Shown here: positions 41,609 to 50,853 of the stretch, piece by piece | Layout of the letters: every line of letters starts with the position of its first letter | Numbering within the stretch: the first letter of the stretch is position 1 | NCBI RefSeq assembly: GCF_011009015.1 | Contig: NZ_CP048878.1 | Span: 919,501 to 983,500, forward strand | Origin: Spartinivicinus ruber | GTDB lineage: Bacteria; Pseudomonadota; Gammaproteobacteria; Pseudomonadales; Zooshikellaceae | Reading direction: 5' to 3' | DNA length: 64,000 bases | Position numbers and translations under genes: made by a program | Notes under the pieces: generated by a model | The model's input: only the letters and a program-made list of their open reading frames with translations | What the model was told of the DNA's origin: nothing | Database searches by the model: none

Positions 41609-43324
41609 ATGCCTGTCATAACCCATGCCGGCGAGCGATTGATTGCCGAAAAACAAGGGATGCAACGTCCGCTGATTATTAAACAATTTGTGTTGGCTAA
41701 TCTACCGGATTTAAATGACACTGATCCAGAAAATCGGCACGAGCCGTTGCCGAGTGATGATTTAATTCAATACCAAGCCCCAGTGACCCAAGCCGGGTTT
41801 ATTAATCCCAATGCCGTTGTTTACTCCCTGGTGATGGATACCTCGGTGGGTGACTTTGAATTTAATTGGCTGGGCTTAGTGTCGGATGATAATACTCTCG
41901 TCGCCGTCAGTTATGTACCCAAACAATGGAAACGCAAAACCCAGGGTAGCCAGGCGGGGAACAGTTTAACCCGTAATTTTATGTTGGCCTTCAGCGGCGC
42001 CCAGGATATTACCCAAGTCGATGTTAACGCCGACACCTGGCAAATTGATTACACTGCAAGGTTAAATGGTATTGATGAACGACAACGGCTAGCCAATCTG
42101 GATTTATACGGCCATGACGTGTTTTTTAGTGAGGGATTTAAAGTCATTCGACAGGATGCTCATTATTTAATTACGGCGGGTGTGGGGTATGTGGGCGGTG
42201 TTCGGGTCACCACGGAAAAACATTTAATAAAAGTCACCGAAAAGCCCACAGCGATTTGGGTGGATGTCTGCCAACAAGGCAGTGTCACCAGTGATATTGA
42301 AACGGTAGTGGAGTTTAAAGTAACTGCTGAACTAACCGACTATACGGATCGGTTTGAACGCCGTCATTGGGTCGCAAAATTAGCCGAAATTAATAGCCAG
42401 GGGGAAGTGATTGATACCCGACGGGTCACCGATGGCTTTGCCGAGCATTTTATTAGTGATAACCCCCATAATCAGTATTTAACAAAATCGTTGGCGTTAC
42501 AGCTGCCTATTATGCCGGAAGTCTTAACCCCTACCAATCGGTTAGCGGTCATTATTGAGCACCAACAATTAACGATTTTGTCGGATCAAGTTATTCGCTG
42601 GCGAGGCTGGCAAGATTTTAATACCGCTAGTTATTCAGAAAATCAGCGGCAATTTTTTATTGATGAAAGTAAAGTCTATCATTTGAGGTGGTCGCCACTA
42701 GGTGGGTTTGATTTAAAGGATTTAAATGATACTCCCTATAATCCAAATAATTTAGCTGAACATGATGTGCAGTTTGATACCTCTTATGATGATGTGTTGA
42801 TTGGTAAAGTTGAAAACGGTGATTATTACCCTGCCATTATCGCCACTAAACGTTTATATCGTCCACAAATTTCCGGCAATGGTACGCTATGGTTGCCGCT
42901 AGGTTATCGTGATCGTTCTTTTCGTTTATTAGTCACAATTAGAAATCAACTGCAGCAGGGAAATGTTTTGTTTAAATCAGTTGATAAAGCACATACTGCA
43001 TTATTTACCATGAGAGGAAACAATCATGGTGACAACATGAATGTTGAATTAGATAGTGATGATGAATTTTGGTTGACAAGCAATAATAGTAACGGTGAAG
43101 TCAGTATTAGTACATTAACCGGCGATATCATTGATGACTTGCTGTATATGCAAAACCATCAAAGCGAATATGTGAAAAAAATTCAACCAGGCAATACGAT
43201 TGATGGTGATGAAGAGCTTTTTTCGATGGGAATAAAGCGTTTAACGACTGAAGACGTTCAAAAAGGGTTACCACTGGATTATGCAAATATTGAAAGTGCT
43301 TCAATCGTATTTGAAGTGTTTTAA
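41609..43324 (+). CDS. Tail fibre protein (collar N-terminal domain)
   Basis: The 571-aa protein begins with the phage tail-collar fibre domain (VITHAGERLIAEKQGMQRPLIIKQFVLANLPD, DTSVGDFEFNWLGLVS), which anchors fibres to the baseplate; the rest is a beta-rich receptor-binding shaft. The last third (from about codon 360) is more A/T-rich than its neighbours, suggesting exchange of the receptor-binding end. A tip-assembly candidate follows directly. Confidence 0.85.
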   Translation: MPVITHAGERLIAEKQGMQRPLIIKQFVLANLPDLNDTDPENRHEPLPSDDLIQYQAPVTQAGFINPNAVVYSLVMDTSVGDFEFNWLGLVSDDNTLVAVSYVPKQWKRKTQGSQAGNSLTRNFMLAFSGAQDITQVDVNADTWQIDYTARLNGIDERQRLANLDLYGHDVFFSEGFKVIRQDAHYLITAGVGYVGGVRVTTEKHLIKVTEKPTAIWVDVCQQGSVTSDIETVVEFKVTAELTDYTDRFERRHWVAKLAEINSQGEVIDTRRVTDGFAEHFISDNPHNQYLTKSLALQLPIMPEVLTPTNRLAVIIEHQQLTILSDQVIRWRGWQDFNTASYSENQRQFFIDESKVYHLRWSPLGGFDLKDLNDTPYNPNNLAEHDVQFDTSYDDVLIGKVENGDYYPAIIATKRLYRPQISGNGTLWLPLGYRDRSFRLLVTIRNQLQQGNVLFKSVDKAHTALFTMRGNNHGDNMNVELDSDDEFWLTSNNSNGEVSISTLTGDIIDDLLYMQNHQSEYVKKIQPGNTIDGDEELFSMGIKRLTTEDVQKGLPLDYANIESASIVFEVF

Positions 43325-43326
43325 TC

Positions 43327-44205
43327 ATGAAGGCTATCCATATTAAAACTCCAATGACATTGGGAAATGTAAAAGAAAAACAAGCTGCCGTTATAGTAAA
43401 GGCCAACGCCCCATTACAGGCGTTGGCCTCTAAAGTAATGCTCTTACACGATAATTATATTGAAAATAAAAATAAAGCTTCTGCTCAGACTATTTTGGAC
43501 TTAAGAGTCGCCTTTAATAAACACTTACAGCAAAACATCCATTGTTGTGTTGTGCACCCCTACCAACATACGGTAGGTGAAGGGGAGGGGCATCACCGGT
43601 ATTTATCCGCACCCAATGCGATTAAAGCGTTACAGCAAAAATACCAGGACAAACGCGACCTGCAGCAGCCACACAACAGCCAGGCGGCCATTGTGGTATT
43701 AGTCACTGCCTCGCATTTAACGCCGTTCTACCAAACCCTAACGGCATTTAACCAGGTGATGCCGATACCGGAATTACAACAACTCACCCGGCGCGTAAAA
43801 GCGTTAATTGAGTTGGAGACCACTAAATGGGAGCAACCCAAAGCACCCCAGATGCCGTATTGGCGGCAATTACAATTGACCCAGTGGCAAAGCCCGCAAA
43901 ATTATTTAAAGCAACTGGGGGCAACTCAGGCAGCGATAGAAGCGATGGCCGATGATCAATCACCCAAAGCGATCTTAACTGAACTGATTACTAAAAAACG
44001 CCAATACCTCACCCAGCTTAATCAAACCTGGCAACAAACCACACAAACCCTACAAGATGTAGTAGGGCAGTACTTAATGGGGAATATCAGCCAGCAATTA
44101 ACCCAACTGAGCGTACCGGGCCATGATCAGGTATTAACGGCAGGTGTTTTACTTGCTGGTACGACAGACGCCTTACAGCCGCTCAAGGAGGCGTTTAACT
44201 TATGA
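43327..44205 (+). CDS. Phage tail-region protein of unknown function
   Basis: The 292-aa protein lies between the fibre and the gpU-like gene. Its N-terminus (KTPMTLGNVKEKQAAVIVKANAP) is followed by helical Gln-rich sequence. In HP1/K139-type phages a gene of similar size occupies this slot, probably a baseplate or tip component, but I cannot name the family. The first 200 bases are more A/T-rich than the rest, like the end of the fibre gene, so an exchanged segment may run into it. Confidence 0.6.
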   Translation: MKAIHIKTPMTLGNVKEKQAAVIVKANAPLQALASKVMLLHDNYIENKNKASAQTILDLRVAFNKHLQQNIHCCVVHPYQHTVGEGEGHHRYLSAPNAIKALQQKYQDKRDLQQPHNSQAAIVVLVTASHLTPFYQTLTAFNQVMPIPELQQLTRRVKALIELETTKWEQPKAPQMPYWRQLQLTQWQSPQNYLKQLGATQAAIEAMADDQSPKAILTELITKKRQYLTQLNQTWQQTTQTLQDVVGQYLMGNISQQLTQLSVPGHDQVLTAGVLLAGTTDALQPLKEAFNL

Positions 44206-44780
44206 TGATTGGTGACTATCAGGTCCAAGGTAGCAACCTGCAGGTCGTGGGGAGTTTACGGATCAGCAATGAAGAGTTAAGCGGTGCCAGTAGCGCCACC
44301 GACCGTGCTCATAAAGGGTTTAAACCCAAAACCCTAACCGTGTCTCTACAGATCAAACAAAGCCAACCCGAGCAATTAACCCGATTGATTGAGTTAGCCG
44401 AGGGCATGGATAAAGCTGGTAAACAAACGGTCTATACCCTGGTGGATAATACCGCTAAAGCGATGAATATCCGCCAGGTGCAGTTTAACGACAATTTGAG
44501 TGCGCGAGAATCCGCTGATAAACGCTTATGGCAGGTGCAATTTACCTTAGCGGAATACCGCTCTGTGCCGGAAAAGGTTGAGCAACGCCAACCGAAAAAA
44601 GACCCGAAAAAACAACAAGCCGATGGCCAGCCCATTGGACCAGACAACCAAGCAAGCAATGAACCGGAATTAACCGAGTTTGAACAGCTGTTAAAACAAA
44701 TAGACGAGCAAATAGGTCCCCGTGAAACTGAAAAGCCAACTGATGATCAATCAGCAGATAATACCGCTAGTGCGGCATGA
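44202..44780 (+). CDS. Baseplate complex protein (gpU-like)
   Basis: The 192-aa protein has a beta-rich N-terminus (GDYQVQGSNLQVVGSLRISNEELSGASSATDRAHKGFKPKTL) and a charged Gln/Pro-rich C-terminal tail (residues 130-190). This matches the baseplate complex proteins found before the gpD-like gene of K139-type phages. It overlaps the previous stop by four bases. Confidence 0.7.
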   Translation: MMIGDYQVQGSNLQVVGSLRISNEELSGASSATDRAHKGFKPKTLTVSLQIKQSQPEQLTRLIELAEGMDKAGKQTVYTLVDNTAKAMNIRQVQFNDNLSARESADKRLWQVQFTLAEYRSVPEKVEQRQPKKDPKKQQADGQPIGPDNQASNEPELTEFEQLLKQIDEQIGPRETEKPTDDQSADNTASAA

Positions 44781-45405
44781 TATCCGCTTGGCCTTAAATA
44801 CGCCCGGTCGTGCCACCTTTGTGGTACGGCCTAAAGTCCCATTAACAGCAAAAACCGTAGTAAAAATGGCCATGGGGTATGGTGATAATTTACAGCAGGT
44901 ATTTGTAGGCTATATCGAAAAAATCACCCCAGTGGATAAACATCAGCAGCAATTATTTTGTAGGGAATTAACCGGTATATTGCATTACCCGCTATCCATG
45001 AATTTACGGCATGTGCATTTAAATGACGTGTTAAACCAAATCGCTAAACAAACCCGACTGACGTTTATTACTCCCGAGCAAGTCTATTGCACCACTAAAA
45101 TCCCTTATTTTTACAGCCTGAATAATGGGCTGTTTGCCATGAGTTCAATAGCGCAGGCTTTTAACATCAATGATTATTGCTGGCAACAGCAAGGGAATGG
45201 TCAGGTGTATGTGGGGAGTTGGCAGCACAGTTATTGGCAAAATAAACCAATAAAAATCCCTGAACAGTTTTTTATTAATCACCAATCCCATAACAGTGCC
45301 CAAATTGCAGCAATACCCCAAATACGCCCAGGGGTGCTATTGGAAGATGGCAACCGGATAAAACAAACTCAGATTAATAATAACCAAATGGTCATATCAT
45401 GGTAG
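44722..45405 (+). CDS. Baseplate hub protein (gpD-like)
   Basis: The 227-aa protein overlaps the gpU-like gene and resembles the gpD hub family in layout: a beta-barrel start (LMINQQIIPLVRHDIRLALNTPGRATFVV), GYIEKITPVDKHQQQLF and LNDVLNQIAKQTRLTF. It is shorter than P2 gpD, as in HP1-like phages. It forms the hub beneath the spike, whose gene overlaps by seven bases. Confidence 0.7.
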   Translation: MKLKSQLMINQQIIPLVRHDIRLALNTPGRATFVVRPKVPLTAKTVVKMAMGYGDNLQQVFVGYIEKITPVDKHQQQLFCRELTGILHYPLSMNLRHVHLNDVLNQIAKQTRLTFITPEQVYCTTKIPYFYSLNNGLFAMSSIAQAFNINDYCWQQQGNGQVYVGSWQHSYWQNKPIKIPEQFFINHQSHNSAQIAAIPQIRPGVLLEDGNRIKQTQINNNQMVISW

Positions 45406-46349
45406 AGGCTATTAAACGTATCGTTTTAAGTTTATTTCCAGAGTTGGCAGGGAAATACCATTTACCCCGCTTTGGTCGTGTAGTGGCCATCAGTGATTTA
45501 CCTGAGAAAGGGAGTCTCTGTGATGAGTTTAGGCCTCATTATGCGGTAGATATCGAAGTATTAAACGCACAAGGCAAACCCGATAAACAATTACCCATCT
45601 TGCACAGTCTAACTGTCCCTATGGCGATTGCAGGTCAGGAACAGGGTTTATATGGCTTACCAGAGGTTGGCACCTGGGTGGTGGTCGGGTTTGCGTATGG
45701 GTTGCCGAATAAGCCCTTTATACAACAGTTATTACCGAATGGTTTATCATTCCCTAACCTTGAGCAAAAAGAACAACGTTGGCAGCCTAATCCGTCAAGC
45801 TACCAACGTTGCGATCACAAGGGCGCCTGGGAACGAATCTCAGACAGTAGTATCAGGGATGAGAGTTTAAGTTATCAGCTGGAAACCCTACACCAGGAAA
45901 CCAAAACACAAACCAGCCAAACGACAGTAGCTGAGCACAGCACTGAAACAATTGGTGGCACCAAAGCTATAGAGGCGATGGGGAGCCTTAAACTGCATTC
46001 CGGTGGTACAGCTGAATTAGCCGCTATTGATAATCTCAAGGTAGCGACAGGCAATGATAGTCATACTGTCGTGGGTAATGACATGCAGGAACACATTAAC
46101 GGGATTAAACACAGCCTGGCTAAGCTAAAGCAAATTACCCAAGTGAAAGATGGCGGTAAGGTCTGGCTAGGTAACGAAAGTGATAATGTGCTGCAGTTGC
46201 TGTCAGAATTTATGACAGTGGTTGAGCAGGCCTTTTTAGACCTTTCCAGTCATGAACACACGCCAGCTGGGCCGACTAATAAACGTAATCTGATAAAGCA
46301 GGCAGGTAGTGTTAGTCAACAAAACTCTGACTTAAATGCTATGCTTTAG
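45399..46349 (+). CDS. Baseplate spike protein (gpV-like), parent of the fragments
   Basis: The 316-aa protein has a gpV-type OB-fold in the first half (FGRVVAISDLPEKGSLCDE, VDIEVLNAQGKPDKQLPI, GLPEVGTWVVVGFAYGLPNKPF). The second half is a beta-helix-like C-terminal module (TIGGTKAIEAMGSLKLHSGG ... WLGNESDNVLQLLSEFM) ending THEHTPAGPTNK-like. It is the membrane-piercing tip of the contractile tail. The C-terminal half is present in two more places (7099-7548 and 12570-12957), in one fused to a toxin. It is the last gene of the structural operon. Confidence 0.85.
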   Translation: MVEAIKRIVLSLFPELAGKYHLPRFGRVVAISDLPEKGSLCDEFRPHYAVDIEVLNAQGKPDKQLPILHSLTVPMAIAGQEQGLYGLPEVGTWVVVGFAYGLPNKPFIQQLLPNGLSFPNLEQKEQRWQPNPSSYQRCDHKGAWERISDSSIRDESLSYQLETLHQETKTQTSQTTVAEHSTETIGGTKAIEAMGSLKLHSGGTAELAAIDNLKVATGNDSHTVVGNDMQEHINGIKHSLAKLKQITQVKDGGKVWLGNESDNVLQLLSEFMTVVEQAFLDLSSHEHTPAGPTNKRNLIKQAGSVSQQNSDLNAML

Positions 46350-46489
46350 AGCTTAAGTTTTTAAGATAGCGCAAACCAAAAGCCTACAGGAAATGATTTT
46401 ACGCACTAAAGCTCTAATTGTTAGCTGGATTGAGTGGATTCTATACAAAATTAAGCCAGACTTTGGATTGGTATTAATTAATAGATAGT

Positions 46490-46912
46490 TTAGACATAAC
46501 TATCTATTAATTTTTTAGCTATTACATCTAGTTTATTTAGCTCAGGGTAATTTTTGTAACCTTTAATGGCGTGTTCAGCATTAAAGTACTCAAAGCCTTT
46601 TTTCGAGTATATTTTGTTAGCAAATTTTAACACTTTGTACTCATCTTTATTTAATAGTTTAAAATCCTCTTTTAGTGCGTCATAACATTTTTTCAAGTTA
46701 TGGCTAAACTTATCTTTTACTGCTTTTTTAGTATCACCATGAAGATGCCTTGCTTTAAGTGTCAACTCTATTGACCTGCAAAGCAAGAAATATGGTACAG
46801 GTGAAAATTTTGATGGGCTTTGAAAATCTTGCTTACATTTATAGTAGTGGTTTGCCCAAAGCTGGAATGCATCTGGAGATAAATTTACATATGCACACTT
46901 AATTGTGATCAT
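46490..46912 (-). CDS. HEPN-like protein
   Basis: The 140-aa helical protein has PVPYFLLCRSIELTLKARHLHGD and KDKFSHNLKKCYDALKE, the pattern of HEPN-type proteins of unknown specificity. The Rx4-6H catalytic motif of HEPN ribonucleases is not obvious, although RHLHG is suggestive. It lies on the strand opposite to and just behind the spike gene, the place where phage cargo, often anti-phage, is found. Confidence 0.55.
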   Translation of the reverse strand: MITIKCAYVNLSPDAFQLWANHYYKCKQDFQSPSKFSPVPYFLLCRSIELTLKARHLHGDTKKAVKDKFSHNLKKCYDALKEDFKLLNKDEYKVLKFANKIYSKKGFEYFNAEHAIKGYKNYPELNKLDVIAKKLIDSYV

Positions 46913-46950
46913 GTTTTATCCTTTCTTGTTTGTCTAGAAATCATAGAAGT

Positions 46951-47181
46951 CTAGTTGCATCTAACCCTTATTTCTTTACGGTTAATTCCAGCATACTCAG
47001 ATAATGTTATATAGCCATTAGAGCACTCTTTTTTTGCTCTCTCATGACAAATCGAAAACGATAGCGCTGCACCACACTCAATAAGCAGAGCTTCTCTACC
47101 ATTTTTTTCGTATACTTTGCTAGAATTAGTACATCCATATAAAAATGTGATAATACTTACAAGAAGGTAAAGTCTTGTCAT
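46951..47181 (-). CDS. Small lipoprotein
   Basis: The 76-aa product has a lipoprotein signal (LYLLVSIITFLYGC, lipobox LYGC) and a Cys-containing mature part. It is in the same orientation as the HEPN-like gene, 39 bases upstream of its start. Function unknown; phage lipoproteins of this size often exclude superinfecting phages, which is only a possibility here. Confidence 0.55.
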   Translation of the reverse strand: MTRLYLLVSIITFLYGCTNSSKVYEKNGREALLIECGAALSFSICHERAKKECSNGYITLSEYAGINRKEIRVRCN

Positions 47182-47341
47182 ATTTTGATTTCCTACTCAA
47201 AGCTAAGGTAGTTATTAAGAAGTATATGACAGATTGGTTATTAGCTTGGTCTTGACTGAATCTTATATTGAGTAAGCTGGGGAAAACTAGCACATTTTTT
47301 AATTATAATTTTGATATCTAGTTCCCGTTATTAAATGACTT

Positions 47342-47995
47342 TTAACCAATCCTTTGTTTGACCTCTCGATATGCATTGCGCAACATATTTCCTAGCGGAG
47401 TTACTTGGTAATAAATTTCACCACTATCATTCCATGCTTTTCCTCCTATTGACTTTGTAAGCCCAGCTGATGCCAAACGTTGCATCCAATCCTCCTTTGA
47501 TTGCTCTGGTTCTGATTCGCTATTCACAAGGAGTCCAAGATCCTCGGCGTAAGACATATCGATAGCTTGCGACATGAGGCGAAGGTCACTATACGGGAAA
47601 CTCTCATTCAGATAAGCGATAAACACTAAACCAAGGATTTCAGGTTTATCAACATCGGCTAAACGATCAATGACTAAAAATAGAGTTTCACCAACTTTTT
47701 TTGCTTCTTCTTGGTTTTGCTGGAGCTTTTCCAGGAAACGTTGCCTTTCATCATCTGAAAGTTCACTTAAAGGATTGGCAAATCTCTCCAACTTCATAGC
47801 AAAGGCTTTATCACGAACCGATTCGGCAGCCTTGAATATTTTAAAAGCAGTACCTACGAAAGGAATATTAGAAAGAACTTCATTAGAAGTTAGGGCGTCA
47901 ATTAAAGCCTCTGAAGTTTCAAGGCTAGCTTCGAGTACTGGCCGCTCTTTCAAGACCTGCTCCTTTTCTATATTAACATTTAATGAATCGTACAA
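47342..47995 (-). CDS. Hypothetical protein, cargo gene
   Basis: The 217-aa mainly helical protein contains IPFVGTAFKIFKAAESVRDKAFAMKLERFANP, LSDDERQRFLEKLQ and VGETLFLVIDRLADVDKPEILGLVFIAYL. I have seen the DKP-centred pattern in unnamed prophage and accessory proteins but cannot name the family. No signal peptide; a short hydrophobic stretch near residues 45-55 might touch the membrane. Confidence 0.55.
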   Translation of the reverse strand: MYDSLNVNIEKEQVLKERPVLEASLETSEALIDALTSNEVLSNIPFVGTAFKIFKAAESVRDKAFAMKLERFANPLSELSDDERQRFLEKLQQNQEEAKKVGETLFLVIDRLADVDKPEILGLVFIAYLNESFPYSDLRLMSQAIDMSYAEDLGLLVNSESEPEQSKEDWMQRLASAGLTKSIGGKAWNDSGEIYYQVTPLGNMLRNAYREVKQRIG

Positions 47996-48273
47996 AACCT
48001 TGTTTTGCTATATCTATTAATTAAAGACTTCCCCATAGTGCACCTTGTGAAGTCTTTAAAGTCTATTCCGATGTTTGCCTATATGAATATATTTGTTTGA
48101 TTATAGTATTGCCTTGCATCTTAGCAATCTATGTTGAGTAACCCATAGCTTTTCTTAACTTAAGCATTATCCTGCTATTTCACTAGCATCTGTCTCTACC
48201 TGCGTCAGATTATTTTCTTATTTATGTAACACCACTTCCATCCAGCCGAAGACTGAGACCGCTATGGAAGAGG

Positions 48274-48455
48274 GTCCCGGAATCCCAGGGACCGGAAAAA
48301 AGCACTCATCCTCCCCCCTGCGGGTTTTGCGTCATAAAAGTTTTGTGAAAATGAAATCAGTGCAGTAATAAGCGGCTAGCCCTTACAGATCAAGAAGTAT
48401 GTCGGTGGGTGGTTTTTTCACAAAGTGCAAAACTGTGTAATAAAGAGCAAGTAAA
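48274..48455. repeat. Dispersed intergenic repeat, copy R3 (short)
   Basis: This third copy shares the AAAAAGCACTCATCCTCC core, the GGGTTTTGCGTCATAA box and the inverted pair TTTTGTGAAAA (48341-48351) / TTTTCACAAA (48415-48424) but lacks the tail of R1 and R2. It lies in the gene-free stretch 47996-48719, which otherwise holds A/T-rich DNA and the upstream region of hflK with no definite boxes. Confidence 0.7.
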
Positions 48456-48719
48456 TGTAATCATTAACAGAGTCAGTAATAAGTCTGTGCAATATTGGCG
48501 ATCTGCAATAGTCAAGAAATAAATTAAATCCATTGTTAAATTCATTATTATCCCCTTCATACAGCAGTGTAATCATTCTGTATTAACTCTTTTCTCTAGG
48601 ATTGTTTCTAATTAAAGTGCATACACTATTCTATTAAGATAGAAAGTAGTTTAGTTTGTTGAAAGTGTTCAGAGTCACTACAAAAAGATCCCTTCCACAA
48701 CAAGTAGGTCAATACAGCG

Positions 48720-49763
48720 ATGGCATCAAACAATGGCGGAAGCGACACAGATGACCCTTGGAAAAAAAAGGCCACACTTATCCAACAAAGGCAGAACTGG
48801 CCCCGTCAGTTGATGGCAAATGGTGTTCCCTATGGTGCTGTCATCTTGGCTGTCATTGGGCTTGTAGGACTGGTTATTTGGACAGCCTATTATACCGTGC
48901 CAAGCGACTCTGTTGCTGTTGTCCAGCGGTTTGGTAAGTATTTAAAAAATGTACCACCTGGATTGCATTTTAAACTACCGATGGGTATTGACAAGGCAAC
49001 AATTGTTCCCGTTAAACGGCAGTTGAAGCAGGAATTTGGTTTTACGACGCCCGGTGCTAATGACCCATACCAAAGCCCTCGTCCTAATGAGGAAAAGCGA
49101 GAAACGCAGATGGTAACAGGTGATCTGAACGCTGCCTTAGTGGAATGGGTTGTTCAGTATCGCATCTCTGATCCAGTTAAATTCTTATTTGAAGTGCGTG
49201 AGCCAAGTGAAACGCTTCGATATGTTTCTGAGTCAGTCATGCGCGAAGTGGTTGGTGATCGCACCGTAGATGAAGTTATTACTATTGGTCGACAGGAAAT
49301 TGAAACAGAAGCATTAACTAAGATGCAAGCATTATCAATTAAGTATGTAATGGGCATTAGTATTGACCAAGTTCAGTTGAAAAATATCAATCCTCCCCAA
49401 GCGGTACAGGAGTCGTTTAATGAGGTCAATCAGGCTCAACAAGAAAAAGAAAAACTTATTAACGAAGCACGACGAGATTACAATAAGGTCATTCCTTTAG
49501 CTGAGGGGGAGAAAGACCAACGAATTCGTGAGGCTGATGGATATCGACTTAAACGGATTAATGAGGCTAAAGGCGATGTAGCTCGATTCAATGCGTTGTT
49601 AGCGGAATATATTAAAGCGCCGGAAGTGACGCAACGTCGTATCTATATTGAAACGATGCAGGAAATCATGCCTGGTATACGCTCTAAAATTATTGTGGAT
49701 GAGCAAGCAAAAAATATTTTGCCACTATTAAATCTTAATGCTTATAAGAGAAGTAAACCATGA
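48720..49763 (+). CDS. hflK: HflK-like SPFH protease modulator
   Basis: The 347-aa protein has one membrane segment at about 36-57 and an SPFH/band-7 domain (VPSDSVAVVQRFGKYLKNVPPG, GDLNAALVEWVVQYRI), then a coiled coil (QAQQEKEKLINEARRDYNKVI). It forms the ring complex with HflC that regulates FtsH proteolysis at the inner membrane. It is shorter than E. coli HflK (419 aa) and lacks the Gly-rich N-terminus, so it is a second-type paralogue. It overlaps hflC by ATGA. Confidence 0.85.
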   Translation: MASNNGGSDTDDPWKKKATLIQQRQNWPRQLMANGVPYGAVILAVIGLVGLVIWTAYYTVPSDSVAVVQRFGKYLKNVPPGLHFKLPMGIDKATIVPVKRQLKQEFGFTTPGANDPYQSPRPNEEKRETQMVTGDLNAALVEWVVQYRISDPVKFLFEVREPSETLRYVSESVMREVVGDRTVDEVITIGRQEIETEALTKMQALSIKYVMGISIDQVQLKNINPPQAVQESFNEVNQAQQEKEKLINEARRDYNKVIPLAEGEKDQRIREADGYRLKRINEAKGDVARFNALLAEYIKAPEVTQRRIYIETMQEIMPGIRSKIIVDEQAKNILPLLNLNAYKRSKP

Positions 49764-50752
49764 ATGGCTTTAAGCAGCTTACATTTTTAGCAATTTTTTT
49801 CATTGTTATTTATGTGGTAAAGAGTTCTATTTACACTGTGAGTGAAGTTGAACAAGTGATTATCACCCAGTTTGGCAAACCAGTAGGCTTACCTGTAACC
49901 AATGCTGGACTCAAGTTTAAGCTTCCTTTTATTCAGGATGTTAATCCGATTGATAAGCGAGTACTTGAGTGGGACGGAACACCATCAGATATGCCAACCA
50001 AAGACAAGCTATATATTTCAGTTGACCTATATGCTCGATGGAGAATTACTGCGCCCTTACAGTATTTTTTGCGATTACGCGATGAACGCAGTGCTCAATC
50101 CCGTTTGGACGATATATTAGGCAGCGAAACACGAAACGCTGTGGCAAAGCATGAATTAATTGAAATTATTCGTACTACCAAAAATCGCGAGCCACTACGA
50201 GATGAATTGCTGACTGAAACAGAACGGGAACAGAAACTTGGTGCGTTAGTACCAATCAACAAAGGTCGCAAATTAGTTGAACAGGAAATTTTTAAAGCTG
50301 CTGCTGAAAAAGTACATGTATTTGGTATTGAACTGCTCGATATACGGTTTAAACGAATTAATTATAATGCCAGTGTACGCCCAAAAATTTACGACCGAAT
50401 GATAAGTGAGCGCCGTCAAATTGCTGAACGCTTTCTATCAGAAGGCAATGGTGAAGCAGCTAGAATCCGTGGTAATCGCGTACGTGATCTGAACAAAATC
50501 CAATCTGAAGCTTATCATCAAGTTGAACAAATTCGTGGATTAGCTGATGCCAAAGCAACTGAAATTTATTCAAGTGCGTATAACCAGAGCCCTGAAGCTA
50601 TTGCTTTTTATGAGTTTACCCGCATGATGCAATCCTATAAGTCTATTATTGGCAAAAATACAACCCTCGTTTTATCCACTGACAGTGACCTATTCAAGTT
50701 TCTAAAAGGTATGAGTCCTGATAATAACGTAAGTATAAACATTAAAGAGTAA
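49760..50752 (+). CDS. hflC: HflC-like SPFH protease modulator
   Basis: The 330-aa partner of the preceding gene has an N-terminal membrane anchor (LTFLAIFFIVIYVVKSSIY), the band-7 core (VEQVIITQFGKPVGLPV, YISVDLYARWRI, RLDDILGSETRNAV) and the HflC region ISERRQIAERFLSEGNGEAARIRGN. It acts with HflK on FtsH. Translation is coupled (ATGA). Downstream come decayed ion-transport genes, so this pair is the intact part of a stress-type cargo block. Confidence 0.85.
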   Translation: MNGFKQLTFLAIFFIVIYVVKSSIYTVSEVEQVIITQFGKPVGLPVTNAGLKFKLPFIQDVNPIDKRVLEWDGTPSDMPTKDKLYISVDLYARWRITAPLQYFLRLRDERSAQSRLDDILGSETRNAVAKHELIEIIRTTKNREPLRDELLTETEREQKLGALVPINKGRKLVEQEIFKAAAEKVHVFGIELLDIRFKRINYNASVRPKIYDRMISERRQIAERFLSEGNGEAARIRGNRVRDLNKIQSEAYHQVEQIRGLADAKATEIYSSAYNQSPEAIAFYEFTRMMQSYKSIIGKNTTLVLSTDSDLFKFLKGMSPDNNVSINIKE

Positions 50753-50853
50753 TACTGTACCGGATAAAATTATTAAAGGTGCTCTTAAGAGAGTCTTTTA
50801 ATTTATTTTTATTTTGAAGTTATTTTTTCGAATGATTGTCTGATATAAAAAAT

